Shown: positions 18,916 to 27,852, counted from the first letter of the stretch. The stretch is DNA of 64,000 nt from Leptospiraceae bacterium (GCA_016711485.1 JADJSX010000006.1:482001-546000), one strand, 5' to 3'. Program-made: numbers and translations. The notes: generated by a model from the sequence alone, not told the origin.

Positions 18916-18957
18916 AAAAAAAAGATTGGGGTTAAGTCTCACAACCGAACCCCAATT
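18916..18957 (-). terminator. Rho-independent terminator or rpmB attenuator
   Basis: On the minus strand a 9-bp perfect stem (attggggtt/aaccccaat, loop about 14 bases) is followed by one C and eight Ts (the A-run 18916-18923 on the plus strand), the classical intrinsic terminator layout. It is about 390 bases past the epimerase stop and about 140 bases before rpmB, so it may end an epimerase transcript or act inside the rpmB leader. Confidence 0.8.
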
Positions 18958-19093
18958 CAGATAAACAAGAGGATTTATTAAAATTGAAAAAAAGTTTTAA
19001 TAATACTTTATCATTTGCAAGTAGTGTGCCAGAGTGTGTTACATTTTCTCTATTTTAGAAAAATTTTGGCTAGCTATAATGCTGAACTTTTTT

Positions 19094-19130
19094 AAATGGG
19101 AAATTACTTTTGGCAAAGGGTATATAAGAA
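19094..19130 (+). repeat. Dispersed repeat, copy 1 (core ttacttttggcaaaggg)
   Basis: This 37-base stretch ends in gggtatataagaa. Related stretches occur near 26636, 31120 and 34347 in other intergenic regions of the window, in both orientations. Confidence 0.5.
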
Positions 19131-19345
19131 GCAGACACTCTATGAAATATTTAATACAGAATTGAAATTATGGGACAGAGTCAAATTCTTTATAGGATAG
19201 AATCTGAATTTAAATTAAAACTGCATGATATTTAAGCATAATGTTGAATTACTAAGTAATACTCACATGGTCGAGGAAATTATATATTCTCAGCGCCGAA
19301 AATAATTACACACTTGGAATTTTATTTATAGTCGCGTTTTGGGTG

Positions 19346-20236
19346 TCATAATGCTCTGAGTTCAATAACAAATTCACCTGTTTTTTTTTCTTTTGGGTTT
19401 AGTCGACAGATTCCAGAATCTTTTATAAAAAAAGCATTTCCGGTGGATGTCATTGGCTCAATGGCTATCGATTTTTTGTCAGCAGGCGTATAAATTTGAA
19501 AGTAAGGAAAGGTAAGTTGAGAGTTAGCCGCAATCCTCACTCTTAAAAGATAATTTTCATTCGAAATTCCGAAATACAGTTCTTCTTCCTTTCCTGTTAA
19601 TAGATGATCTAATTCTAGATTTCCGATTGGCTTATCAGTCAAAAATAATTCAGATACATTTCTTTTTTCTAAGGCTGAATTTGGAAGAAGCTCATTTGTA
19701 AGTGGAATATAGTGTGATAGATTTGTATGAATTTTACAGTTTTCTAATTTGGAATCTAATCTTAAGTAGGGATGGTATCCGTAGGCAAACTCTTGTATGT
19801 CGCTAGTTGGATTATAAAAAGTCGTTTTAATTGTAAGGGAACTTTCTTCTAGTAAATAAGTCTCTGTAAATTCGGGGAAAAAACTGTTGAATGTAGCTGG
19901 TATTATCTCTGCAGAATGATCTGTTACTGCAACTTTATTTCGTTCCTGATTGAAATACAATCCATGAATGGCAAAATTATTGGAGTCTTGTTGGATTGGG
20001 GATATTGTTATTTTCTTTTCTGCAGATTGAATGGTGGTATTTTCAATTCGATTTACCCAAGGGTACATTAAAAAATTTCCTGATAAAAAAAAGTTTTCGT
20101 TCTCATCAAATGGTTTGATAACAGAAATTGTTTTTTTTGAATTAGGAAGTGTTAACAGCAGTTTCTCTATTTGTCCTCCTTTCTCTAAGTTTATATTTAA
20201 TTCAGATGATTTATTTTGTATGGTTATTTTTTTCAT
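19346..20236 (-). CDS. Aldose 1-epimerase family protein
   Basis: A 296-residue protein of the galactose mutarotase fold. The characteristic region GYHPYLRLD contains the catalytic histidine, an earlier histidine lies in FAIHGLYFNQ, and SIAEPMTS-like sequence (IAIEPMTSTGNAF) provides the catalytic glutamate. It would interconvert alpha and beta anomers of free sugars or, as in YeaD-like members, hexose phosphates; the substrate cannot be told. No signal peptide. It starts nine bases after the stop of the GGDEF-EAL gene and is probably co-transcribed with it. Confidence 0.88.
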   Translation of the reverse strand: MKKITIQNKSSELNINLEKGGQIEKLLLTLPNSKKTISVIKPFDENENFFLSGNFLMYPWVNRIENTTIQSAEKKITISPIQQDSNNFAIHGLYFNQERNKVAVTDHSAEIIPATFNSFFPEFTETYLLEESSLTIKTTFYNPTSDIQEFAYGYHPYLRLDSKLENCKIHTNLSHYIPLTNELLPNSALEKRNVSELFLTDKPIGNLELDHLLTGKEEELYFGISNENYLLRVRIAANSQLTFPYFQIYTPADKKSIAIEPMTSTGNAFFIKDSGICRLNPKEKKTGEFVIELRAL

Positions 20237-20245
20237 GAATTATTT

Positions 20246-21940
20246 TTAGGTAGAATAGGGGCGTGCGATTCCAAAACCTTGTGCATAGTCAATTCCTAAA
20301 TTTTCTAATATTTTCATTGTATTTAAGTCTTCTACAAATTCAGCAATTGTTTTTAGACCAACGACATGCGCTATCTTGTTGATTGCTTCAACGATTGCAT
20401 AATCAAGCGGATCATCTTTCATATCGCGCACAAAACTGCCATCGATTTTTACATAATCCACGGTGAAATTTTTTAAATAGGAAAAAGAAGACATTCCAGA
20501 ACCAAAATCATCCAAAGCAAAATAAGAACCACGACTTCTCACTTCTTTTATAAATTCTAGCGCTGTTTTAAAATCAGAAATGGCAACTGTTTCTGTAATT
20601 TCGAAACAAATTAAATTTGGTCTAATTCCATATTCTTGCATTTTTTGAAATATAAAATTAAAAAAATTACGATCACTCATACTTGCGCCAGATAGGTTTA
20701 TAAAAAAACGAGTTTCTTGTTTTGGAGCTGGTTTATTGCCGTAGTTTTTCGATATATATTTAAATGCGTTTTCTACGACCCATCTATCAATAGAAGGCAT
20801 TAAATTATATCGTTCTGCTGCTCTCAAAAATATATCTGGCATAATCAATTTACCGTTAGTCGTTTTAAGTCTTAATAAAAATTCATAAAATTGAACAGAC
20901 GTTTCTTTTTCATAGGGAACGGAAACAATAGGTTGTTTGAATAAAGTAAATTGATCTAATTCAAGACTTTCATTTAATTTGGATAACCACTGCATTTCCT
21001 CCATTCGAAACGACATTTGGCTATCATCTTCAATATATATATGGTATCTATTTCGTCCCGCTTCCTTTGCCGCATAACAAGCCATATCCGCCATACTTAA
21101 AATCTCATTGATAGACTCAATTTTGGGGCTAATCTTAATTATCCCAATACTTCCGCCTATTACAAAAATTTTATCCATCCAAGTAAATCGGAATTCTGCT
21201 AGATTACGCAGTAATAGTTGAGCGAACTCACTAGCCTGTTTGAGAGTATAATTTTCTAATATGATAGTAAATTCATCACCGCCAATACGTGCTGCAAAAC
21301 CATCTTTCTTTAGACTTTGACTGAAGATAACAGAGACTTGCCTCAGTAAATCATCACCAGCAGGATGACCGCAGGTATCGTTAACTACTTTGAACTGATC
21401 TAAGTCAATATATAATAAGCAATAATCAATACTTGCATCTGACTTAACTGATTCTAAAATTTTAATAAGTTTACTTTCAAATTCATATCGATTAGCAAGT
21501 CCAGTGAGTGGGTCATGAAATGCCATATAGTAAACCGCTTCTTCAGCCATTTTTCTAGCATTTCTAGAATCTGTTTCCCTTAGTTCCCGTTCTATAATCG
21601 GTATTAGCCTCGCCATATTATCTTTCGTAACATAGTCTTTTGCACCTGCGCGCATAGCTTCTATAGCCGCATCTTCGGTTTCAACATCAGAAAAAATTAC
21701 TAGTGGGATATCGACATTCAATGATTTTAATAATTCGATTACTTCAATGGAACTAAATCCAAGAAGATTTTGGTCTGTAATAATAATGTCCCATGACTTT
21801 TTGGTAACGAGGGGAGGAATTTCTTCTAATTTTGTAACCCTAGTGATTTGAGGTTTATAATCGCTTTTATTTAATTTATGAACTAAAAGCAATTCATCAA
21901 CGCTATCCTCTTCAATGAGTAAAATGCTTAAATCTTTCAT
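20246..21940 (-). CDS. REC-GGDEF-EAL cyclic di-GMP turnover protein
   Basis: A 564-residue cytosolic protein. REC domain 1-125 with an acidic pocket (IEEDS) and the acceptor in IIITDQNLLG; GGDEF domain about 140-300 with intact ARIGGDEF, so a diguanylate cyclase is possible; the RxxD inhibition site is absent (LKKD in its place). EAL domain about 315-560, in which the signature is YEFLLRL (EFL for EAL), while CFEITE, DDFGSG, VKIDGSF, TIAEFVED and AQGFG are retained, so phosphodiesterase activity is still plausible. Which activity dominates is unknown. Confidence 0.93.
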   Translation of the reverse strand: MKDLSILLIEEDSVDELLLVHKLNKSDYKPQITRVTKLEEIPPLVTKKSWDIIITDQNLLGFSSIEVIELLKSLNVDIPLVIFSDVETEDAAIEAMRAGAKDYVTKDNMARLIPIIERELRETDSRNARKMAEEAVYYMAFHDPLTGLANRYEFESKLIKILESVKSDASIDYCLLYIDLDQFKVVNDTCGHPAGDDLLRQVSVIFSQSLKKDGFAARIGGDEFTIILENYTLKQASEFAQLLLRNLAEFRFTWMDKIFVIGGSIGIIKISPKIESINEILSMADMACYAAKEAGRNRYHIYIEDDSQMSFRMEEMQWLSKLNESLELDQFTLFKQPIVSVPYEKETSVQFYEFLLRLKTTNGKLIMPDIFLRAAERYNLMPSIDRWVVENAFKYISKNYGNKPAPKQETRFFINLSGASMSDRNFFNFIFQKMQEYGIRPNLICFEITETVAISDFKTALEFIKEVRSRGSYFALDDFGSGMSSFSYLKNFTVDYVKIDGSFVRDMKDDPLDYAIVEAINKIAHVVGLKTIAEFVEDLNTMKILENLGIDYAQGFGIARPYST

Positions 21941-22069
21941 GGGTGTTTTTATGATTCAATATTTACAGCACAGTAAACTCTTACAAGTAAAAATATTGTA
22001 TAGACAATTTAGTTTGTATTATTTTCTCGAGGAAAAGGAAAATAATCGATCACTGATAAGAATAAATAA

Positions 22070-22957
22070 TTATTTAAAAAAACCTCTTATGGATTCATTC
22101 AGTCCATCAAAACTAGATTTCAACTTTTCCTCCATTTCAGCTGTTTTTTCATTCCATTCGCTAGAGGTTTTTGTGAATTGACGATCCAGTTTTAAAATAC
22201 CGTCCTCTATATCATTGAGGAGTTTTTTACGTTTAGATTTTTCTGCTTCATCAAAATTGCCAAATTCGTATTCGATGATGTCGTCCTTCACACTTCCTTT
22301 TGTTAATAAATGCATTTCTACTTTAATATATTTTTGTAAAAGGGCTAATCTTCCTTCTTTGTCAAGTCGTCTAACGCTAACACTTAAGGAAGTTGATTTT
22401 AAAAATCGAAGTGGTCTAAACTTGGTAGCTCTTTCGACTAAGTCATGATCTTCAGCTATTACTACAGTTTCATCAAAACCACCGATTCGTTTGAACAAAC
22501 GATGGTTAATAAAAATACAAAATCCAGCAGCACGCGGGTTTAAGTTTTGATTCATTTTTACAATTAGATTGGAAAGTTGAAATACTGCTCTATCAATTTT
22601 CAAATCGGATAATGGTAAAAATTCGCAAGTGGCTAAATCAATAAAATGTTCATCCATTTCTCCGATTGCTTTTTCTAAAAAATCCTTAGGAAGTAAAACA
22701 TCAGAATCAAAAAAGAATAAAAATTCTCCAGAAGCAACTTCAGCTCCTCTATTTCTACCAGGACCCGGCATTCCTCCCGGAACAACTCTTGCTCCGTAAC
22801 TATTGGCTATTTCAATAGTTTTATCATTTGATCCGGCATCGGCAACAATTACTTCAAAGTCTTTAAAGGTTTGGTTTTTAAGAGATTCAAGTAAAACAGG
22901 TAGGTATTTTTCTTCGTTTAAAGCAGGGACTACAACACTTATTCTTGGCATATCCAC
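22070..22957 (-). CDS. Family 2 glycosyltransferase
   Basis: A 295-residue GT-A enzyme: ISVVVPALNEEKYLPVLLES at the N-terminus, the nucleotide region VIVADAGSNDKT, the donor-binding DxD motif in FFFDSDVLLP and the later EDHDLVERA resembling the general-base ED motif. The C-terminal 60 residues are highly charged and coiled (EKTAEMEEKLKSSFDGLN) instead of membrane-spanning, so it is likely soluble or peripheral. Acceptor unknown; no glycan cluster surrounds it. It precedes the GGDEF-EAL gene by 129 bases on the same strand. Confidence 0.9.
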   Translation of the reverse strand: MDMPRISVVVPALNEEKYLPVLLESLKNQTFKDFEVIVADAGSNDKTIEIANSYGARVVPGGMPGPGRNRGAEVASGEFLFFFDSDVLLPKDFLEKAIGEMDEHFIDLATCEFLPLSDLKIDRAVFQLSNLIVKMNQNLNPRAAGFCIFINHRLFKRIGGFDETVVIAEDHDLVERATKFRPLRFLKSTSLSVSVRRLDKEGRLALLQKYIKVEMHLLTKGSVKDDIIEYEFGNFDEAEKSKRKKLLNDIEDGILKLDRQFTKTSSEWNEKTAEMEEKLKSSFDGLNESIRGFFK

Positions 22958-23321
22958 AAACTAAAAATGCAAACCAAAAAGAGCAAGAATGTTTTTAGAA
23001 TTATTGAATGTTCGCTAAAAGAAATTTAGGTTTCTGAAATTTTAAGTCAGATTATTTTAATAGATATTTTTGTCTCTTGGGATACCAAATTAAGATGTAC
23101 ATTAAAAATCTATTTTTTTATATTCTGCTTTCGTGTTTGCGGTTATTCTACAAATTTTTTTACTCCCAATTCATGGTACTTTGAAAGCTACGAAATGATT
23201 ACAAATAGATGAAATTTTTGCGAACTGTACCAGATAATATTTTTACTTTGCAAAACAAAGTCTTTGTATGAATGGTAATGGAATCAAAAATATACCTAAT
23301 TATTAATAAAGGAAAAATTTC
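22958..23321. promoter_or_regulatory. 364-base divergent intergenic region upstream of decarboxylase gene
   Basis: No ORF. At 23245-23261 there is a small palindrome, actttg-caaaa-caaagt, which fits the pattern TTTGN5CAAA that I recall as the Leptospira LexA operator consensus. Such a short AT-rich pattern is expected by chance a few times per window, so this is a weak candidate. Promoters for both flanking genes must lie here. Confidence 0.3.
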
Positions 23322-24629
23322 GTGGCCAATAAGACAATCAAAGTAGAGAATGAAGTAGTAAAAGAATTAAAAGAGGGAGCGGAAGATTTAGACATTGTAA
23401 AAATCGGAGTCGATGTACCCGGACTTGTTTCCATGATCAATGAAAACAATATCCGCATGTATGACGATGAAGAATATAAAATGACTGACGTTATAAAAAG
23501 TGTCATTGAAAGTAGAGCATCTCTGAGTAGTTTTTTTCTTTTAGATATCGGGGCGATATTTAGAAAATACAAACTTTGGATGAGGCATATGCCTTCCGTC
23601 AAAATGTTTTATGCTGTAAAATGTAATTCCGACAAATTGCTGTTACACACACTTGTAGATTTGGGTGTTGGATTTGATGTTGCTTCGAAGGTAGAAATTT
23701 CTACTGTTCGTGAATTAGAAGTTGATCCCGACAAAATGATATTTGCCAATCCCGTAAAAGAAATCAATCATATCACCTTTGCTGAAGGGGAAGGAATCAA
23801 AAAAATGACTTTTGACAACGTAGATGAATTAAAAAAGATTTCTGTATTTCATCCTAATGCTGAATTAGTCCTTCGAATTTTAGTTGATGATTCCAAATCT
23901 AGAATGCCGTTCGGAACAAAGTTTGGCTGTCCTACTGCCAATTTACCAGAAGTGTTTGATTTAGCGAAAACTCTTGGACTGAACATAATCGGTGTTAGCT
24001 TCCATGTTGGGTCTGAATGCGAAAGCTCTGCGGCATACACTGACGCTATTGCCCTTGCGCGCGAAGTATTTAATACAGCAAAAACATACGGTTTTGAAAT
24101 GAGATTATTAGATGTAGGAGGAGGATTTCCAGGCCATGATTCAAAAGAAATGGAAGATAAATTTATAGAAATTGCAACTGCGATTAACGCACAATTAGAA
24201 ATTTCTTTTGCAGATGTTCCTGATCTAGAAGTGATTGCTGAACCGGGCAGATTTTTTGCTACTAGTTGTGGGACTCTAGTAACAAACGTCATTGGGCGCA
24301 AAATCATCATTAACTCTGATTCCGAAAAAATCATTCACTATTATATCAATTCCAATCTTTATGGAGTTTTTAATAATATTGTATTTGATAAAGCAACTCC
24401 TCATTTTGAACTCCGTAAACCCGCAGTCGAAAATGAACCGCTATATAAATCTGTTATATTTGGACAAACCTGTGATAGTCTGGATAAAATTGCAGACGGA
24501 ATAATGCTTCCAGAATTAGTTTGCGGAAACTGGCTAATCATCCGTAACCACGGAGCGTATACCATTGCAGCGGCTTCTAAATTCAATGGATTTGAACTAG
24601 AAGATGTAAACTATGTGTTTACGTTTTAA
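23322..24629 (+). CDS. PLP-dependent ornithine-type decarboxylase (fold type III)
   Basis: A 435-residue enzyme of the ornithine/diaminopimelate/arginine decarboxylase group 2. K100 in FYAVKCNSDK binds PLP, GVSFHVGSEC and DVGGGFPG bind the cofactor phosphate, EPGRFF follows, and GQTCDSLDKI holds the catalytic cysteine-aspartate pair that is typical of eukaryotic-like ornithine decarboxylases, as is GAYTIAAASKFNGFE at the end. It likely makes putrescine for polyamines. It starts with GTG at 23322, preceded by an AAAGGAAA Shine-Dalgarno; the first 60 residues extend beyond the usual barrel start. Monocistronic by position. Confidence 0.92.
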   Translation: MANKTIKVENEVVKELKEGAEDLDIVKIGVDVPGLVSMINENNIRMYDDEEYKMTDVIKSVIESRASLSSFFLLDIGAIFRKYKLWMRHMPSVKMFYAVKCNSDKLLLHTLVDLGVGFDVASKVEISTVRELEVDPDKMIFANPVKEINHITFAEGEGIKKMTFDNVDELKKISVFHPNAELVLRILVDDSKSRMPFGTKFGCPTANLPEVFDLAKTLGLNIIGVSFHVGSECESSAAYTDAIALAREVFNTAKTYGFEMRLLDVGGGFPGHDSKEMEDKFIEIATAINAQLEISFADVPDLEVIAEPGRFFATSCGTLVTNVIGRKIIINSDSEKIIHYYINSNLYGVFNNIVFDKATPHFELRKPAVENEPLYKSVIFGQTCDSLDKIADGIMLPELVCGNWLIIRNHGAYTIAAASKFNGFELEDVNYVFTF

Positions 24630-24699
24630 AAATAAAAATGATTTACCATCTTTAGTTTTGCTAACATCTAGAATACTGATATAAAGAGACTATGTAAAA

Positions 24700-24735
24700 G
24701 CTTAGCCATGTTTCGACTCGCAAACATGGCTAAGC
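24700..24735. terminator. Strong 14-bp hairpin downstream of the decarboxylase gene
   Basis: gcttagccatgttt and aaacatggctaagc form a perfect stem around an 8-base loop, 70 bases after the stop at 24629. No U-run follows, so it may be a factor-dependent terminator or transcript stabiliser. Confidence 0.55.
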
Positions 24736-24850
24736 ATAAACACCGTTACAGATAAATGCGGTTTGTTGGCATTTTGTGATAGAAATTTTTTGCTTTTACA
24801 CAGTTCCTTTTTGGTGGAATTTTTTTTGTAAATTCAATTTTTACTTATGA

Positions 24851-24853
24851 CCT
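24851..24853. repeat. Left target-site duplication (CCT)
   Basis: The three bases just outside the left inverted repeat are cct and are repeated at 26113-26115 just outside the right one, as expected for IS3-family insertion. Confidence 0.75.
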
Positions 24854-24877
24854 TGGACTTACCCCCTTTTTTAGTAA
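24854..24877 (+). repeat. IS left inverted repeat
   Basis: Begins tggacttaccccc and ends ttagtaa. Compared with the right repeat read inward, only three positions differ. Confidence 0.85.
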
Positions 24878-24909
24878 CGACAAAAAATGGAGAAAAAGGA
24901 GTCTAGATT

Positions 24910-25267
24910 ATGATTACACGCAAACGATATGGGATAGATTTTCAAAAGAAGATGGCTGTAGAACTAAGCACGGGTCAAAGTTCATTGTCTGAGGTAAGCA
25001 AAAAGAGAGAGGATTTCTGTCCAAACACTTTCGAAGTGGAGGGATAAATATGGATTTGGCGATGGATTTCAGAGAAATGAAACGGATTCAAATGAAGTAA
25101 GAGAGTTGAAAAGATTGGTCAATGAGTATGAATCAGCGTTAGGCGAAATGGCATTACAGAATCACGTTTTAAAAAAATGCAAGATTGGCTTAGCACGAGA
25201 GAGAAGAAAGAATTCGTCAGGGGTTATCTCGCCAAGTACGTTGGGATTAAAAGGAGTTGCAAAATAA
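24910..25267 (+). pseudogene. IS3-family OrfA (helix-turn-helix), frameshifted
   Basis: Starts with ATG at 24910 after an AAGGAG ribosome site. The first frame (MITRKRYGIDFQKKMAVELS) breaks at the A5 run 25000-25004; one base fewer would restore the reading RERISVQTLSKWRDKYGFG, the expected HTH_Tnp_1 recognition helix, which then runs to a stop at 25265. A leucine-zipper-like tail (VRELKRLVNEYESALGEMAL) leads to the A7 slip site for the OrfAB fusion. OrfA binds the IS ends in this family; this copy is probably inactive. Confidence 0.85.
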
Positions 25268-26050
25268 TGAACATTAGCCCCAATACACTATACTACAAGC
25301 CTGTAGATTGGAAGTCGAAAGATGCGCCTGTATTAAGACTGATTCAATTGTTTTTAGAAAAATTACCAGCCTCCGGCGTTCCATCGGTTACATATCATTT
25401 GAAGAAAGTTATGGTCATTAACAAGAAGCGAATCGAAAGGATAATGAAAGATAATGGTCTGATTAATACGAAAAACGTCCTAAAAAGGCTAAAACGACTG
25501 ATTCTGGGCATAAATTCCATAAGTATACAAATCTAACCAAAGGAATAAAGACAACAAATTTGAACCAGATAATTGTTGGTGATGTAACAGCCTATGACGT
25601 AAAAGGGGTTAATCATTATTTGGCGTTACTGATGGATTTACATACTAGAGAAATTGTCGGTGCGGCAATCTCGGATAAAAACGATACTAACCTTGTTCTA
25701 GGAGCTTTGGACGAAGCTAAAAAGAAGAGAAAGACATTGAAGGGATGCATTCACCATACTGATGCAGATGTAAGGTATTGCTCTGATAGATACGTTGAGC
25801 GGCTAATGAATTACGGAATGCAGATTTCTATGTGTGTGGGTAACGTATACGAAAATGCTCATGCTGAATCTTTGAACAAAACTATAAAGGCTGGTGAAAT
25901 AAATATTTCCGACTATGATAGCAAGGAAGAATCCGGGCCTCTATCTTTGGTTATGTAAACAAGTATAACGCACTGAAACCTCACTCTGCGCATAACGGTA
26001 TGTCACCCGCTGAGTTCGCTGCATTTATTTCAAAGAATAAAAAAAAGTAA
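25177..26050 (+). pseudogene. IS3-family transposase OrfB (rve/DDE), two frameshifts
   Basis: Three frames must be joined: 25177 to about 25473 (MQDWLSTREKKEF, HTH_21-like region), about 25474-25936 (integrase core) and about 25937-26050 (ending NALKPHSAHNGMSPAEF). Breaks are at the A5 run 25471-25475 and near gggcc at 25935-25939. The core keeps the catalytic acids: D in VGDVTAYD, D in HHTDADVRYCS and E in ENAHAESLNKT. In the intact family it cuts and joins the element ends after a programmed -1 shift at the A7 run. Here it looks dead. Confidence 0.88.
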
Positions 26051-26063
26051 ATTGAAAATGTTT

Positions 26064-26363
26064 TTAGGATAAAATTAAGAAAATTCCTTTACTAAAAAAA
26101 GGGGTAGGTTCACCTCTTCGATCATGTTTGTGTTTATTACCTTTTCCGTGCATATAATAACCGTTGTTAGAATGTATATTTTTTCTATTATATCTATTCT
26201 GAAACTTTCGTTTTGAAATACATTCTTCCTCGCCTGAAACCCAAGTACAGTTATTGGATTCATTTTGTTTACAATCATATTCCGTATTGAAGTTTTCGCA
26301 TTTTTGAATGTCTGCAGCAAATATTGGAGGGATAGTTAATAAAAGTATTAAAAGTATTTTCAT
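26064..26363 (-). CDS. Small cysteine-rich secreted protein with tail replaced by IS sequence
   Basis: The 99-residue frame starts with a signal peptide (MKILLILLLTIPPIFAADIQ) and has four cysteines spaced C-x8-C-x7-C-x8-C within residues 22-48, including the recurrent pattern NNCTWVSGEEEC. A His/Lys/Asn-rich tail (GNKHKHDRRG) follows. From residue 85 on it is encoded inside the insertion sequence. Removing the IS and one CCT copy gives RRGHK followed by TAA, so the original protein had 86 residues and lost only its last two. It is therefore probably still functional. Function unknown. Confidence 0.7.
   Translation of the reverse strand: MKILLILLLTIPPIFAADIQKCENFNTEYDCKQNESNNCTWVSGEEECISKRKFQNRYNRKNIHSNNGYYMHGKGNKHKHDRRGEPTPFFSKGIFLILS
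26089..26112 (-). repeat. IS right inverted repeat
   Basis: On the minus strand it begins tgaacctacccc and ends ttagtaa, mirroring the left repeat. Confidence 0.85.
26113..26115. repeat. Right target-site duplication (CCT)
   Basis: Copy of the cct found at 24851-24853. Confidence 0.75.
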
Positions 26364-26681
26364 AATTCATATTTTTTTTATTATAATATAAAATCATTCC
26401 AAAAATATCTATATGTTATTCGGTAAACCTGATCGGGAAAAGTATTTGCGGGATCAGTTGATAATCACGTCTGTTGATTGAAATGAATGATAGGGTCTGT
26501 ATTACTACCGGTAAGTCCTGCAGTAAATAAAACAATATTAAATTCATAAATTATTTACTTGCCTTCTAATTAATTATTTCTATTCTTTAGTAAAATATTT
26601 ATACCGACAGCCAAAAGAAAATATCCAATTTTTTTAGAATGGAAAATTAATTTTAGCTATTGGTATATAAAAGGAAATTCC
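26364..26681. other. 318-base divergent gap
   Basis: Promoters for the small secreted protein and the antiporter must lie here. The only other feature I see is a diverged copy of the dispersed repeat at about 26636-26672, ending in tggtatataaaagg, which overlaps the antiporter ribosome site. Confidence 0.4.
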
Positions 26682-27620
26682 GTGAACATATTCATTTGGA
26701 TTTTAGTATTTCTAGTTAGTTTATTTGTATTAATAAAGGCATCCGATTACTTTATTGATTCGGCAGAGAAAGTAGGTCTTAAAATTGGACTTTCTCCTTT
26801 TTTAATTGGCGTTCTGATTATTGGATTTGGAACTTCTTTACCCGAACTCATTTCTTCCATTTTAGGTGTAGTTTCCGGTGCTCCTGAAATTGTTATAGGC
26901 AATGTCCTCGGATCGAATATAACTAATATTTTCCTGATTGTAGGAATCGCCGCAGTTATCTCGAATCAATTTGAAATAAAATATGATTTATTAAAAACAG
27001 AAATTCCATTTCTTTTAACTATTACATTTTTAGTTTTTTTAATGACTTATGATGGAAAATTTTCATTGATAGAAGGTTTTTTCTGTCTGGGGATAATGGT
27101 GATATATATATGGAAATTAATAAGTGAAAATAATGAATTAAACGCAACTGACGAAGAACCATCAAATACATTTCAAAAAAAATATTATTTATATTTATTA
27201 GTAAGTCCCATTTTTATTTTCATTGGCGCAAAATATACGGTAGACTCTGTAGTTGAGATTTCTTCTATTTTAAGTATTGGCAAAGAAATTATCGCATTAA
27301 GTGCCGTTGCATTTGGAACTTCTCTTCCTGAAATTCTTGTAACGATAGCTGCTGCAAAGAAGGGACAACCTGAGATAGCAATTGGAAATGTAATTGGATC
27401 TAATATATTTAATATGCTTGCTGTACTTGGAATTCCTAGATTATTCGGAGAATTTCCCATCACAGAAAGTATTATTTCTTCGACTCTTTACATTCATATG
27501 GCGGCAACTTTTATTTTTATCATAATCATAATAGATAAAAAAATAAATAAATTTGAGGGATATTTATTACTAAGTTTTTACGTTTATTTTTTAATGACTA
27601 CTTTTGGTTGGTTGAAATGA
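26682..27620 (+). CDS. Calcium/sodium antiporter of the CaCA family (YrbG-like)
   Basis: A 312-residue inner-membrane exchanger with about ten helices arranged as two inverted halves. Each half carries an alpha-repeat: GFGTSLPELISSILG with IVIGNVLGSNITN in the first, and AFGTSLPEILVTIAAAKKG with IAIGNVIGSNIFN in the second; the paired glutamates bind the cation. A charged cytoplasmic loop separates the halves (about 145-168). It begins with GTG at 26682, seven bases after the ribosome site AAGG. It probably extrudes calcium in exchange for sodium or protons. Confidence 0.94.
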   Translation: MNIFIWILVFLVSLFVLIKASDYFIDSAEKVGLKIGLSPFLIGVLIIGFGTSLPELISSILGVVSGAPEIVIGNVLGSNITNIFLIVGIAAVISNQFEIKYDLLKTEIPFLLTITFLVFLMTYDGKFSLIEGFFCLGIMVIYIWKLISENNELNATDEEPSNTFQKKYYLYLLVSPIFIFIGAKYTVDSVVEISSILSIGKEIIALSAVAFGTSLPEILVTIAAAKKGQPEIAIGNVIGSNIFNMLAVLGIPRLFGEFPITESIISSTLYIHMAATFIFIIIIIDKKINKFEGYLLLSFYVYFLMTTFGWLK

Positions 27621-27779
27621 AAATAAGTATATGGGTTCAATTTTTCGATAAAAAAAATGATCCTGCATAAGAACTAAATGTTGGACTATTACATGTATCC
27701 CTATACTATCTTAATTTGACAGCAAACCCACTATTCTGTTTCGACCTATTGTTGTGATTGGAGCAATGGGTTTGAATTA

Positions 27780-27800
27780 TAGCGTAAGGTGAGTTATTAA
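27780..27800 (+). repeat. Exact 21-base repeat, copy 1
   Basis: tagcgtaaggtgagttatta plus one A. Identical at 34450-34470. Both copies lie between genes. Confidence 0.75.
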
Positions 27801-27852
27801 AAAAATATTTTTAAGATAAAAAATACTAAATTCTTGTTTACTTAAATCCGTA

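Larger units (their letters stand above)
18775..19345. other. 571-base gap between rpmB and the epimerase gene
   Basis: No credible ORF. It holds the terminator-like hairpin at 18916-18957 and one copy of a dispersed repeat at 19094-19130. The rpmB promoter must lie in its first part. A small minus-strand RNA ending at the hairpin is possible but not shown. Confidence 0.5.
24854..26112 (+). mobile_element. IS3-family insertion sequence, 1259 bp, full length but with frame-broken transposase
   Basis: The ends are 24-base imperfect inverted repeats (24854-24877 and 26089-26112) matching at 21 of 24 positions and starting with TG, flanked by a 3-base CCT duplication. Length, IR position, the overlapping orfA/orfB layout and an A7 slippery run (25171-25177) are those of IS3-family elements. 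Both reading frames carry extra frameshifts, so this copy is probably unable to transpose by itself. It inserted into the 3' end of the small secreted protein gene on the minus strand. Confidence 0.9.

Noticed and set aside
23849..24334. 161-codon minus-strand frame inside the decarboxylase
   Set aside because: Antisense shadow in a well-conserved enzyme gene.
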